From: Leucobacter musarum subsp. musarum | GTDB lineage: Bacteria; Actinomycetota; Actinomycetes; Actinomycetales; Microbacteriaceae | Length of the DNA: 64,000 nucleotides | Direction: 5' to 3' | Assembly: GCF_001273845.1 (NCBI RefSeq) | Contig: NZ_JHBW01000087.1 | Span: forward strand, 744,001-808,000 | Part shown: piece after piece, positions 55,768 through 64,000 of the stretch | How the letters are laid out: the number at the start of each line of letters is the position of its first letter | How positions within the stretch are numbered: position 1 is the stretch's first letter | Position numbers and translations under genes: made by a program | The notes under the pieces: model-generated | The model's input: only the letters and a program-made list of their open reading frames with translations | Told to the model about the DNA's origin: nothing | Databases searched by the model: none

Positions 55768-56382
55768 CTACTCGCCGCGCGGCTTCCGCAGGATGAACCA
55801 GGCCGCAGCCGCAATCGCAATGACAGCGAACCCACCGACCCCGACACCGATGCCGAGCCCGCTCACGGGGCTCCGGGTCTCGGCGACGCGCTCGTCGGCG
55901 GTGTCACCGCCTGTGGCGGCGGAGTTCGCCGCATCGCCGGGCGATCCGGCGGCAGTGCCGCACTGCGGCGTCTCAGACCCGGCGGCGGTTTCGGTGCCCG
56001 CCGCCGGCGCGTAGGTGAACGTGTACTCCTCGGAGATGGGGTGCCCATCTGATGAGACCACCCGCCACTCGACCTGATACTCGCCCGCTGCACCCAAGGC
56101 GATGGGTGCGGTGACGACGGGGCCGGCGAGTGTGGGGCACCCGGTCTCGTAGTACTTGCCGTCGGGGCCGATCACCTGCACCAAATTGCTGCCGTCGAGA
56201 CCGAGCGGCGAGTTGTTGAACTGCAGGGTGATGCTGTCGAGCGACTCGACGGTGGTACCGGCGAGCGGATCCGCGCTCACAAGACTGTCGTGCGCGAACG
56301 CGGCGGTCGCCGCCACGGGCACCGCGACGAGCGCGACGAGCGCGCCCGCCGCTGCGAGCCGAATGCGATGCGCGAGCGTCAC
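55768..56382 (-). CDS. copC: CopC-domain copper-binding protein
   Basis: A 204-aa exported protein: signal peptide (about residues 1-30, ending AAFA), then a CopC domain whose first mature residues are HDSL, giving the usual N-terminal His copper ligand; LQFNNSPLGLDGSNLVQV and VVSSDGHPISEEYTFTYAP supply the rest. A Ser/Ala/Thr linker and a C-terminal membrane helix (about 175-197) anchor it outside. GTG start overlaps the ycnI stop by 4 bases. Confidence 0.9.
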   Translation of the reverse strand: MTLAHRIRLAAAGALVALVAVPVAATAAFAHDSLVSADPLAGTTVESLDSITLQFNNSPLGLDGSNLVQVIGPDGKYYETGCPTLAGPVVTAPIALGAAGEYQVEWRVVSSDGHPISEEYTFTYAPAAGTETAAGSETPQCGTAAGSPGDAANSAATGGDTADERVAETRSPVSGLGIGVGVGGFAVIAIAAAAWFILRKPRGE

Positions 56383-57128
56383 GCCGACGCCTTGCGGGTG
56401 CGCGCCAGAGCGAGGGCACCGAGCAGGGCGCCTCCGGCAGCGATCACGAGCGCGGCGATGCTCAGACCGAGCGTCACGCCGCTCGAATCCGACGCCGCTG
56501 CGGTCTCCGTTTCAGTAGCTGCCGTGTCGTGGTCGCCCGCTGCGGCACCGCTCGCGTGGTGATCGTCGGCCGGCGGGGCATCATTCACCCAGAGCACGGG
56601 GGCCGGCTCCAGCGTGTCGTCGGCCGCGACCTCTTCAGGGGTCGCCTGCCACTCGACGACCGAGCCGTCGCTGTAAGTCTGCGTCACCGGGATGACGATA
56701 TGACCGGTGTCGGCGATCGGTCCGACCGACAGCGTAAACATCTGCACCTGGCCGGGTTCGATGCCGGCGCCATCCGCGGTGTAGGTCACGGTCACCGGGG
56801 CCTCGCTGATGGTGTTACCGAGCACCTCGACCGGCTTCGGCAATTGCTCGTCATCGATCTTCGCCGACCAGCCCGCCACGGGCTGGTACGAGACGTGCGA
56901 GAACGGGGTGTCTTCGGGCAGATGGAATTCGAGCTTGGTGGTGCTCGCCGCCTCCGACTCGGTCGGCGCGCGGAACGTCAGGTACGACCATCCGCCCGAC
57001 TCGACCTGGTCAGGGGTGACGGTCACGTGAGCCGACGCCGCCAGCGGAGCGGCGACGGCGAGGACGGCGCCCGCGGCAACGCCAGACAGGGTGCGGACGA
57101 GAATCTGGGTACGGGTGTGCTGAGACAT
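56379..57128 (-). CDS. ycnI: YcnI/DUF1775 copper-associated exported protein
   Basis: A 249-aa protein: signal peptide (about residues 1-33), a DUF1775 domain whose mature N-terminus begins HVTVTPDQVESGGWSYLTFRAPTESE (the His is the known copper ligand), VSYQPVAGWSAKI further on, a His/Asp-containing linker (ADDHHASGAAAGDHD), and a C-terminal membrane helix. Start: ATG with GGAG 7 bases upstream; the frame to 57974 is not coding. Coupled to copC. Acts in copper binding or delivery outside the membrane. Confidence 0.9.
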   Translation of the reverse strand: MSQHTRTQILVRTLSGVAAGAVLAVAAPLAASAHVTVTPDQVESGGWSYLTFRAPTESEAASTTKLEFHLPEDTPFSHVSYQPVAGWSAKIDDEQLPKPVEVLGNTISEAPVTVTYTADGAGIEPGQVQMFTLSVGPIADTGHIVIPVTQTYSDGSVVEWQATPEEVAADDTLEPAPVLWVNDAPPADDHHASGAAAGDHDTAATETETAAASDSSGVTLGLSIAALVIAAGGALLGALALARTRKASA

Positions 57129-57253
57129 GGAATAACTCCGGTGATGTTGAGGGTGCGCGGCGGCGGCCACACGCACTGGCCCCGCGCGATACGCGATACG
57201 GGCAGTGCTCAGCGGCGGCGAATGGCCGTCACGCGAGTGATGAGCTGGGAGGG

Positions 57254-57868
57254 TTACGCCACGACGGGCGGCCCTCGCAGACGCATCACCGTGAGCACCG
57301 CGAGCCGGGGCGCGCTCAGGCGCCAGGTCGCCGGGATGGGTTCGGGATCGCCGAGTGCTCGCGGGCTCCACCGCAACAGCGCAGAGACGCGCGCGAGGCG
57401 GACGAGCCCGAGGATCGCGACGACCGCGCGCTCCCCTGCCCCGAGTGCGAGCACCGTGATGACGGCGGCGCAGACGTGCGCCGCCCACATCGCCGGAGTG
57501 GCGTGCGCAGTGTGCGCAACCGCCTCGAGCGCGGGTGACGCTCCCGACGAGATCGTCGCCGCTGCGGCTGCATGCAGATGCGCGCCGCCGGATGCCGGCC
57601 ACCCGAATGACCCTTCGCCGAGCCCAACGAGGAGCAACCCGTGGAAGGCAAACTGGCTGGCGCCGACGGCGATAGCGAGGCGCACCCACGAGAGCGATCG
57701 ACCAGCGAGCGCAACGCACACCGGAGCCGCGAAGACGAGCGCGAGCAGAACGCCGAGCAGCGGGGCCGGGTTCCCGTCGGCAAGCGAGTGCGACAACGCA
57801 GCGACGAACGTAGCGACACCCGCAGCGATCAGGCCTCGGCCTGTTCGCTCGCCCCGCGTCGATTCCAC
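57254..57868 (-). CDS. Histidine-containing membrane protein of the copper operon, unknown
   Basis: A 204-aa protein with four to five hydrophobic segments. His residues fall at membrane boundaries (ALSHSLADG, QFAFHGLL, GGAHLHAAAA, VAHTAHATPAMWAAHV), a pattern seen in metal-transporting or heme-binding membrane proteins. GTG start. 125 bases separate it from ycnI, so it may be first gene of the operon. No named domain recognised; similar proteins accompany ycnI in other actinobacteria, as far as I recall. Confidence 0.7.
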   Translation of the reverse strand: MESTRGERTGRGLIAAGVATFVAALSHSLADGNPAPLLGVLLALVFAAPVCVALAGRSLSWVRLAIAVGASQFAFHGLLLVGLGEGSFGWPASGGAHLHAAAAATISSGASPALEAVAHTAHATPAMWAAHVCAAVITVLALGAGERAVVAILGLVRLARVSALLRWSPRALGDPEPIPATWRLSAPRLAVLTVMRLRGPPVVA

Positions 57869-58086
57869 GCCTCGATCCTACCCGGGCGGCGATCCGCTTG
57901 CGTTGCGGTCGCCTGCGCGCCACCGCGAGGCCGGTATCCAACATCCGATCCCGGAACCGCGGCGATCCATGCAACGCACACCCAGCGCTTCACTTAAAGT
58001 AAGGGCATTATCCAAAATACATTCGATTCAACATCGATTCCGACTGAAGGGCATCGTTGCCCGGGCACGCCGAAACCGAGGTTCCC

Positions 58087-59121
58087 ATGTACACGCGCAT
58101 TACTTCTCCCCGAACACGTACCCGCTTCATCCTGGCGCCGGCGCTCGCGCTCGCAGCCGCGGTGGCACTGAGCGGGTGCATGGGCGGAGCATCCGATGCT
58201 TCATCCGAAGACGAGGCCGTTGGCCCGCTGCAGCAGTACCTCTCAGCGCTCTACGACGAGAACGAATTCACGCAGGAAAAGCTCGATGAGCAGAACGCGA
58301 AGACCGAAGCCCTGATTGCCGAGTGCATGACGAAGGAGGGTTTCGAGTACCAGCCCAACACGAACAACGGCAGCGTCATGTACAGCTCCGAAACCGACGG
58401 CGACGAACCCGAGTGGGGCTCCGTCGAGTTCGCCGAGCAGTACGGATACGGCATCACCTCCTGGCCGGGTGGAGATGAGGCGATGGATGACATGGAAGAG
58501 TACGTCGACCCCAACGGCACGTATCTCGAATCGCTCAGCGAGTCCGAGCGCGATGCCTTCTACGAAACCCTGTACGGCCCGCAAGACGAATCCGCGCTCG
58601 ATGAAGACGGCAGTTACGAGTACGACTGGACGACCGCCGGGTGCCAGGGCGCCGCTCAGCACGAGATTCAAGACGAGCAGGGCGGATCGCAGGCGGCGTA
58701 CGAGGATCCGCAGTTCGCGGAACTGTTCGAAGCGATGAACACGGTGTACGAACCCTTCTACGGCGAAGAGACGAATTCGCCCGAGGTCGCCGAACTCGAT
58801 CAGCAGTGGGCGTCGTGCATGGCCGACCGCGGCGTCGATGAGTTCACGTCGCCGAACACGGCTGCCCAAGAGGTTTCGGAGGAGAGCAATGCGCTGTACT
58901 CCGGGGGCGGGGAAGACGAGTACTCTGAGCCCGACCAGGAGCAGCTGGACGCCTTCAAGAAACGCGAGATCGAGGTCGCGGTCGCTGACGCGACGTGCAA
59001 GAAGCAGGTCGAATACGACCAGAAGCTGCAGAAGCTCACGTTCGCCGCTGAGCAGGAGTTCATCGACGAGCACCGTGCCGAGCTCGATGCCCTCGTCGCC
59101 CAGTACGGCGTCAAGAAGTAG
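58087..59121 (+). CDS. Acidic lipoprotein of an export operon, unknown
   Basis: A 344-aa lipoprotein: signal peptide with lipobox LSGC (Cys near residue 29), then a very acidic, helical, soluble body with scattered Cys (AECMTKEGFEYQP, TTAGCQGAAQHEIQ, QQWASCMADRGV, ATCKKQVEYDQKLQK) that may form two disulfides. ATG (MYTRITS) chosen because the signal peptide begins there. It is three bases ahead of the adaptor gene, suggesting one transport complex. The upstream 218 bases contain an AT-rich promoter zone near 57994-58030. Confidence 0.8.
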   Translation: MYTRITSPRTRTRFILAPALALAAAVALSGCMGGASDASSEDEAVGPLQQYLSALYDENEFTQEKLDEQNAKTEALIAECMTKEGFEYQPNTNNGSVMYSSETDGDEPEWGSVEFAEQYGYGITSWPGGDEAMDDMEEYVDPNGTYLESLSESERDAFYETLYGPQDESALDEDGSYEYDWTTAGCQGAAQHEIQDEQGGSQAAYEDPQFAELFEAMNTVYEPFYGEETNSPEVAELDQQWASCMADRGVDEFTSPNTAAQEVSEESNALYSGGGEDEYSEPDQEQLDAFKKREIEVAVADATCKKQVEYDQKLQKLTFAAEQEFIDEHRAELDALVAQYGVKK

Positions 59122-59124
59122 CCT

Positions 59125-60702
59125 GTGGGTTGGGGATTCGGGCGCCGCAGTCGCGCCGGGGCCGAGCGCGCCTCCGAGATCGCTGAGACGCCCCAGAGTG
59201 TCGAGGCGCCTCCTGCGCAGGCGAATGAGTGGGGCGACCAACCGGATCAGCCGCACGGGGGTCGTGCACTGCGAGCCTGGGCGGGCACTCGCCTCGTCGC
59301 GCTGATCGCAGGTGTCGCCGTGGTCTCATTACTCATCGGCATCGGCGTGATGCAGTTCATCGTGTCCCCGGCCGAGGTCGCTGCGCGCACGGCGGCACCC
59401 GAGGCCGGTCCGATCACCGCGCCCATCGAGGAGCGCAGCATCGAGAACACCGTCGTCACACGTGGCGAGGTCACCTACGCCGATGCTGTCGCCGTCACCA
59501 TCGATTCGGGGGCGGCCGGCGATCGTCCGGTGATCACCGGGCACGTGCCCGAGGTTGGCGCGGTGCTCCAGTCCGGCAGCATCGCACTCGAGGTCGCCGG
59601 GCGACCGGTCATCGTGCTCCCCGGAGAACTCCCCGCGTATCGCAGTCTGAGCATCGGCATGCGCGGCCCCGACGTCGTGCAGCTCAAGGCCGCTCTGGGA
59701 GCGCTGGGATACGCCGCTGGTGACCCCGGCAACGACACCTTCGAATGGGATACGGCGTCCGCGATCGGCGCCGTCTACGACCAGATCGGGTACGCCCCCG
59801 CCACCGGTGGGGACGAGGCGGCAGACGCACTCCAGAGCGCTGAGCGCGCGGTGCGGGATGCCAACGTGTCGCTCGCGCAAGCGCAGTCGGCGTTGAACCA
59901 GGCGCGTGCCGCGGCGAACGAGGCCGCCGAAGCCGGAGCCGCTGCCGCCGATCTCCTCGCGGAGCAGGCCGCCGTGACCTCCGCGAACGACCTGCTCTCG
60001 GACGCGCAGAGCGAGCTTGCGACCGCGCAGGAGCGCGTGCTGCCCACGCTTCCGTCGAGCGAAGTGCTGTTCCTCAGCGACCTGCCGCGACGCGTCGACG
60101 ACGTCTCCGTGTCTCGCGGCGACGTGCTCTCGGGTTCACCCATGAGCGTGTCGGGCGCGACCCTCACCATTGTTGGCACGATTTCCGCGCAAGACGCTGA
60201 GCTGCTCGTGGAGGGCGCCGTCGCCACGTTCCCCGGCCCCGATGGTGCCGACATCCAGGCCACGGTGGCGAGCATCGAAGCCCCCAAGAAGCGCAGCAGC
60301 GGCGGATCCGCGAACGGCGCTGACGGCGAGACCAGTGGCGGCGACAGCGGAGGCGCCTCCGGGTCGGGAGGCGACGCTGACACCTCGTCTCGCTACACGG
60401 TGAACTTCGCCCCGAGCGACCTTACGAGCGACCAGATCGAGGCGCTGCGGGGCACCAACGTGCGCGTGCGCGTTCCCGTGGCGAGCACCGACGGCGATGT
60501 GCTCGCGGTGCCCATTGCGGCACTGTCGTCGGGCTCGGGCGGGCAGGATCGCGTCGAACTCCTCGTCGATCTTCGCCATGGCGCCGATGCCGAGACCGAA
60601 CTCATCGACGTCACCGCCGGACTCGCCGCAGACGGGTACGTCGAAATCTCGAGCGACGACCGGCGCATCGCGCCGGGCGTGAAGGTCGTGGTCGGTCGGT
60701 GA
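59125..60702 (+). CDS. Membrane-fusion/peptidoglycan-binding adaptor protein
   Basis: A 525-aa extracytoplasmic adaptor with one membrane helix (about residues 53-75). An HlyD-like biotinyl-lipoyl part (VVTRGEVTYADAVAVTI) encloses a peptidoglycan-binding repeat (SLSIGMRGPDVVQLKAALGALGYAAGDPG) and a coiled coil (about 225-310, AERAVRDANVSLAQAQSALNQARAAANEAAE). A Gly/Ser/Asp linker lies near 390-425. GTG start three bases after the lipoprotein stop; the ATPase GTG overlaps its stop by 4. Links the ABC permease to the wall. Confidence 0.85.
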   Translation: MGWGFGRRSRAGAERASEIAETPQSVEAPPAQANEWGDQPDQPHGGRALRAWAGTRLVALIAGVAVVSLLIGIGVMQFIVSPAEVAARTAAPEAGPITAPIEERSIENTVVTRGEVTYADAVAVTIDSGAAGDRPVITGHVPEVGAVLQSGSIALEVAGRPVIVLPGELPAYRSLSIGMRGPDVVQLKAALGALGYAAGDPGNDTFEWDTASAIGAVYDQIGYAPATGGDEAADALQSAERAVRDANVSLAQAQSALNQARAAANEAAEAGAAAADLLAEQAAVTSANDLLSDAQSELATAQERVLPTLPSSEVLFLSDLPRRVDDVSVSRGDVLSGSPMSVSGATLTIVGTISAQDAELLVEGAVATFPGPDGADIQATVASIEAPKKRSSGGSANGADGETSGGDSGGASGSGGDADTSSRYTVNFAPSDLTSDQIEALRGTNVRVRVPVASTDGDVLAVPIAALSSGSGGQDRVELLVDLRHGADAETELIDVTAGLAADGYVEISSDDRRIAPGVKVVVGR

Positions 60703-61463
60703 GCGAGCTCGCGCGCCTGTTCGCGGAAACCCCGGTGGCGTCGCCCGACGACGCGATCACTGAAGCGTCTCCCCGTGATCACGACTTCACCGGACCGCTC
60801 ATCTCACTCAACGACGTCACGCGATTCTTCCCGGGCCCGCCTCCGGTCAACGCGCTCCGCGGTGTCACGCTCAGCGTCGATCGCGGCGACTACCTCGCGA
60901 TCATCGGCCCGTCGGGCTCGGGCAAGTCGACCATGCTCAACACCCTGGGATTGTTGGATCGCCCGAGCACCGGCGACTTCCGTTTCGAGGGCATCGACGT
61001 CGGCGATCTGGGAGAAGACGCCCGCGCCGCTCTCCGCGCCAGCGCTATCGGCTTCGTCTTCCAGTCGTTCCACCTGATGCCCACGCGCACCGTGCTCGAG
61101 AACACGATGCTGGCGGGCACCTACGCCGGTCTATCCCGTGCGGAGCGCGAGCCGCTGGCACGCGCGGCGCTCGAGCGAGTCGGGCTCTCGCATCGCGTCG
61201 ATTTCTTCCCCACTACCCTCTCGGGCGGCGAACGCCAGCGCGTCGCCATCGCGCGGGCCGTGAGCACGTCACCGCGCCTGCTGCTCGCAGACGAGCCCAC
61301 CGGCAACCTCGACCGTGAGAACTCGCAGGCGATCCTGCGCCTCTTTTCCGACCTCAGCGCCGACGGACTCACCATTGTGATGATCACTCATGACACGCAC
61401 GTCGCGGCCGCCGCGCACCGGCGCGCCCGTATGCATGACGGCATACTTTCGGAGGTGTCATGA
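60699..61463 (+). CDS. MacB/LolD-type ABC transporter ATPase
   Basis: A 254-aa ATPase with an N-terminal extension of about 30 residues. Walker [11 protein letters not shown]-loop FVFQSFHLMPTRTVLENTMLAG, signature LSGGERQR, Walker B LLLADEPTGNLD, switch His in MITHDTHVA. These are the hallmarks of the macrolide-exporter/lipoprotein-release subfamily that works with FtsX-type permeases. Overlaps both neighbours by 4 bases. Works on substrates from outside the membrane rather than translocating through it. Confidence 0.93.
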   Translation: MSELARLFAETPVASPDDAITEASPRDHDFTGPLISLNDVTRFFPGPPPVNALRGVTLSVDRGDYLAIIGPSGSGKSTMLNTLGLLDRPSTGDFRFEGIDVGDLGEDARAALRASAIGFVFQSFHLMPTRTVLENTMLAGTYAGLSRAEREPLARAALERVGLSHRVDFFPTTLSGGERQRVAIARAVSTSPRLLLADEPTGNLDRENSQAILRLFSDLSADGLTIVMITHDTHVAAAAHRRARMHDGILSEVS

Positions 61464-62734
61464 TGCAGCGACGTATCAGCGCCTGGGCGGCGCGGCTTCG
61501 AGGGCCGTGGCGCCGTTCGTCGCACACCGGCATCTCGGGCAGAGACCTCCTGCGAGAAACGCTTGAGGGGGTCGGGGCGCGCCCGTCGCGCCTCGTCATC
61601 ACTCTGATCGGCACCGTGCTCGGCATCGCGTCGCTCGTCGCGACCATCGGATTCGCGCAGACCGCCGCGGGCCAGATCGCACAGCAGTTCGACGCGCTTT
61701 CCGCGACCCGCGTGACCGTCGAGCCGGGATCCACGAAAGCTGCCAACGGGAAAGAACGGGCGACGGCAATGCTGCCGTGGGATTCCGTCGAGCGGGTCTC
61801 AGACCTCGCCGGAGTCGAGTATGCGGCGCTCGTCGCGAAACCGGCGCGGGCGCCGCAGGTCGACGCCGTGCAGGTGCAGGATCCCTCCGCCGCGCAGCAG
61901 GCGGCCCCCGCCGTGGTCGCCGCCTCCCCTGAACTCCTCGAGACCGTCGACGGCCAGCTGCAGACCGGGCGCTTCTTCGACGCCGGCCACGACAATCGCG
62001 CTGACCGGGTCGCGGTGCTGGGCGCTGGAGCCGCTGAACGGCTCGGGGTGAACCGCGTCACGGGGCAGCCGGCCATCTTCATCGACGATCACGCGTATAC
62101 GGTCATCGGCATACTCGATGCCGTGGGCACACGGAAGCCCCTGCTCGACTCGGTGATCGTGCCGATTTCGACGGCGCGCGACGAGCTCGGCATCGCCGCC
62201 GCCGAGAGCCTCGACATCCGCATCGCCGTAGGTGCGGGAGAGGTGGTCGCGCACCAGGCTCCGATCGCCCTCAGCCCGAACTCCCCCGATGGCTTCACGG
62301 TCGGCGCACCGTCATCGTCGAGCGCGCTGCGTCAGGGCGTGCAGGCCGACGTCAATGTGCTGTTCCTCGCGATCGGCATCGTCGCGCTCATCGGCGGTGG
62401 CATCGGCATCGCCAATGTCACCCTGCTCTCCGTGTCCGAGCGACGCGGAGAGATCGGCCTGCGCCGCGCCCTCGGCGCGCGCACGCGCGACATCGCCCAA
62501 CAGTTCATGCTCGAATCTCTGACCACCGGTGTGCTCGGCGGGCTCATGGGTGTGGTGGTCGGGCTCTTCGCCCTGATCGGCGTGTGCCTCGTGCAGCAGT
62601 GGACGCCGGTCATCGCACCGTGGGCCGCGCCGGTCGGGGTCGCCGTCGGCGCACTGGTGGGGCTCGCCGCCGGCGGCTACCCCGCGATCAAAGCCGCGCG
62701 CATCGAACCCGTCGATGCGCTCCGCGACGGCTAG
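61460..62734 (+). CDS. FtsX/MacB-type ABC transporter permease
   Basis: A 424-aa permease: one N-terminal helix (about residues 48-70), a periplasmic-type MacB_PCD domain (about 75-290), and three C-terminal helices (about 305-400) with LLSVSERRGEIGLRRALGARTRDIAQQFMLESLTTGVLGG, the conserved FtsX coupling region, and a terminal PAIKAARIEPVDALRDG. ATG at 61460 has GGAGG four bases upstream; the next ATG codon may be better spaced. Completes the lipoprotein-adaptor-ATPase-permease unit. Confidence 0.92.
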   Translation: MMQRRISAWAARLRGPWRRSSHTGISGRDLLRETLEGVGARPSRLVITLIGTVLGIASLVATIGFAQTAAGQIAQQFDALSATRVTVEPGSTKAANGKERATAMLPWDSVERVSDLAGVEYAALVAKPARAPQVDAVQVQDPSAAQQAAPAVVAASPELLETVDGQLQTGRFFDAGHDNRADRVAVLGAGAAERLGVNRVTGQPAIFIDDHAYTVIGILDAVGTRKPLLDSVIVPISTARDELGIAAAESLDIRIAVGAGEVVAHQAPIALSPNSPDGFTVGAPSSSSALRQGVQADVNVLFLAIGIVALIGGGIGIANVTLLSVSERRGEIGLRRALGARTRDIAQQFMLESLTTGVLGGLMGVVVGLFALIGVCLVQQWTPVIAPWAAPVGVAVGALVGLAAGGYPAIKAARIEPVDALRDG

Positions 62735-62751
62735 CCCCGACCTCGCTGGGA

Positions 62752-64000
62752 TCAGCGCTTCCCGGCCTGCCAGTCGGAGACCGCGCGTCGCTCCTCAGCG
62801 ACCTTCTCCACATGCTCAGCGCGCAGTCGCGCGTGCTCCGGGTTCTTGCGCAGCACCAGGTAGCCGATAGCGACGACGAGGAACCAGACCGGTGTCGCGA
62901 TGAGCCCCGCGAGCGTATCGGGATCCTGCGTGAATGCCCAGAGCAGGAAGACGAAGAACGCGATCACGACGAACGGCATCGTGCGGCCCAGGGGCATCTT
63001 GAACCGGCTCTGCTCGTGGTCCTGCGGACGCCGGCGGCGGTACACCAGGTAGCTGATGAGAATCATGGTCCAGACGAACATGAAGCACAGCGACGAAATC
63101 GTGGTCACGATCGAGAACCCGGTCGACTTGTCGAGGCCGGTGAGCAGCAGCACGAGCGAACTCAGCAGCAGCACCCCCGTGAGGAACAGCGCGTTGCGCG
63201 GCACCTTCGCTCGCGTCAGTTTCGCGAAGAGACGCGGAGCGTCGCCGCTCGTCGCAAGCGTGTAGACCATGCGCGACGTCGAGTAGATGCCCGAGTTTGC
63301 CGACGAAGCGGCCGACGTCAACACGACGAGGTTGACGAGGTGGGCCGCCGCGCCGATGCCCGCGAGCGAGAAGAGCATGACAAACGGCGACTCGTCTTTG
63401 CTGAACGCGATCCAGGGCACCACCGACATCAGGATGACGAGCGAACCCACGTAGAAGAGCAGGATGCGAATCGGGATGGCATTGATCGCCTTCGGCAGAT
63501 TGTGCTCCGGGTTCTTCGTCTCGGCGGCCGCCGTGCCGACGAGCTCGACGCCAACGAAGGCGAAGACGGCGATCTGGAAGCCCATGATGAAGCCCATGAA
63601 TCCGCCACCGAAGAACCCGCCGCCGACCGTGAACAAGTTCGCGAACGAGGCCGTGGCTTCGACGGTGCCGCCCGAATGGGTGTCGGTGTACTGGTTCGTG
63701 AAGCCGGTCGCGATGAGCACGATACCGGCGACGATGAGCGCAACGATCGCAACGATCTTGATCATCGCGAACCAGAACTCGGTCTCACCGAAGCCGCGCA
63801 CCGAGGGCAGGTTGAGCAGCATCAGCAGCACGATGATGGCGACCGCCGGAATCCAGCTCGGCAGCACCGGCAACCAGTACTTCACGTAGACGGAGGCGAT
63901 GACGATGACATCGGCGACGCCCGTGACCACCCAGCAGAACCAGTAGGTCCAGCCGACGAAGAACGCGGCAGCGGGCCCCAAGATGTCGCCGGCGAAGTCC
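62752..64000 (-). CDS. APC-superfamily amino-acid permease, N-terminus cut off by window edge
   Basis: At least 410 residues of a permease of the CycA/AnsP/GabP group, with nine or more helices: FFVGWTYWFCWVVTGVADVIVIASVYVKYW, LLNLPSVRGFGETEFWFAMIKIVAIVALI, GVELVGTAAAETKNPEHNLPKAINAIPIRI, and VLTSAASSANSGIYSTSRMVYTLA. The frame stays open to base 64000, so the true start is outside. The FGGTE-type segment reads FVGVELVG. D-alanine, D-serine, glycine or another amino acid are candidate substrates. Its end faces the FtsX gene across 17 bases. Confidence 0.88.
   Translation of the reverse strand, partial: DFAGDILGPAAAFFVGWTYWFCWVVTGVADVIVIASVYVKYWLPVLPSWIPAVAIIVLLMLLNLPSVRGFGETEFWFAMIKIVAIVALIVAGIVLIATGFTNQYTDTHSGGTVEATASFANLFTVGGGFFGGGFMGFIMGFQIAVFAFVGVELVGTAAAETKNPEHNLPKAINAIPIRILLFYVGSLVILMSVVPWIAFSKDESPFVMLFSLAGIGAAAHLVNLVVLTSAASSANSGIYSTSRMVYTLATSGDAPRLFAKLTRAKVPRNALFLTGVLLLSSLVLLLTGLDKSTGFSIVTTISSLCFMFVWTMILISYLVYRRRRPQDHEQSRFKMPLGRTMPFVVIAFFVFLLWAFTQDPDTLAGLIATPVWFLVVAIGYLVLRKNPEHARLRAEHVEKVAEERRAVSDWQAGKR

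Overview
The window is high-GC DNA with dense, co-directional, often 4-bp-overlapping genes, TANNNT-type -10 elements close to start codons, actinobacterial gene neighbourhoods and group-specific genes (ClgR, FtsK-PgsA-CinA order, DUF3054, DUF4395, a Zur-linked cysteine-free L36). It is chromosomal DNA of an actinobacterium. Protein style and synteny suggest Microbacteriaceae, possibly near Leucobacter, but the genus is a guess. No mobile element, CRISPR array, rRNA or phage gene is visible. One tRNA (Lys, CTT) is present. No stretch over 300 bases lacks a gene.

Region 1 (1-24.9 kb, all minus strand) is a version of the conserved actinobacterial block pnp - M16 protease - dapB - thyA - dapA - rnj - ftsK - pgsA - cinA - clgR. 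Into it are set a thioredoxin-like/DUF4395 pair, an APC permease with a diguanylate cyclase, folA, a FemAB-MurJ-FemAB cell-wall cassette, and a two-gene amino-acid ABC transporter whose binding protein and permease are one polypeptide. Region 2 (25.1-28.5 kb) is an asparagine permease/asparaginase operon facing a divergent GntR regulator across a clear operator. Region 3 (28.6-40.6 kb) holds serA, small membrane proteins, an HrpB helicase with a (GCTTCC)9 tract, and the branched-chain operon ilvD-ilvB-ilvN-ilvC.

Region 4 (40.7-46.0 kb) carries nhaA with a structured leader, tRNA-Lys, a HisN-like phosphatase, DUF3054, gap and a GlxA-type regulator. Region 5 (46.0-50.4 kb) is a three-gene operon, YbjN-fold protein - Hsp90-like ATPase - large helical-repeat protein, which looks like a self-contained chaperone system. 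Region 6 (50.6-55.7 kb) looks like a zinc-limitation island: Zur, a DUF318 permease, its TIGR03943 partner with a His-rich loop, an Ig/propeller surface protein, a cysteine-free L36 paralogue, and a CobW-like protein that has lost its GTPase motifs. The last two genes share a Fur/Zur-type palindrome.

Region 7 (55.8-57.9 kb) is a copper operon (unknown membrane protein - YcnI - CopC). Region 8 (58.1-62.7 kb) is an acidic lipoprotein followed by an adaptor/ATPase/FtsX-permease export complex. An APC permease runs off the right edge.

The two regions most worth following up are the Hsp90/TPR/YbjN operon and the adjacent zinc island. A recurring start-site layout (TAGnCT or TACCCT, 6-7 nt, start codon) at nine genes points to frequent leaderless transcription.
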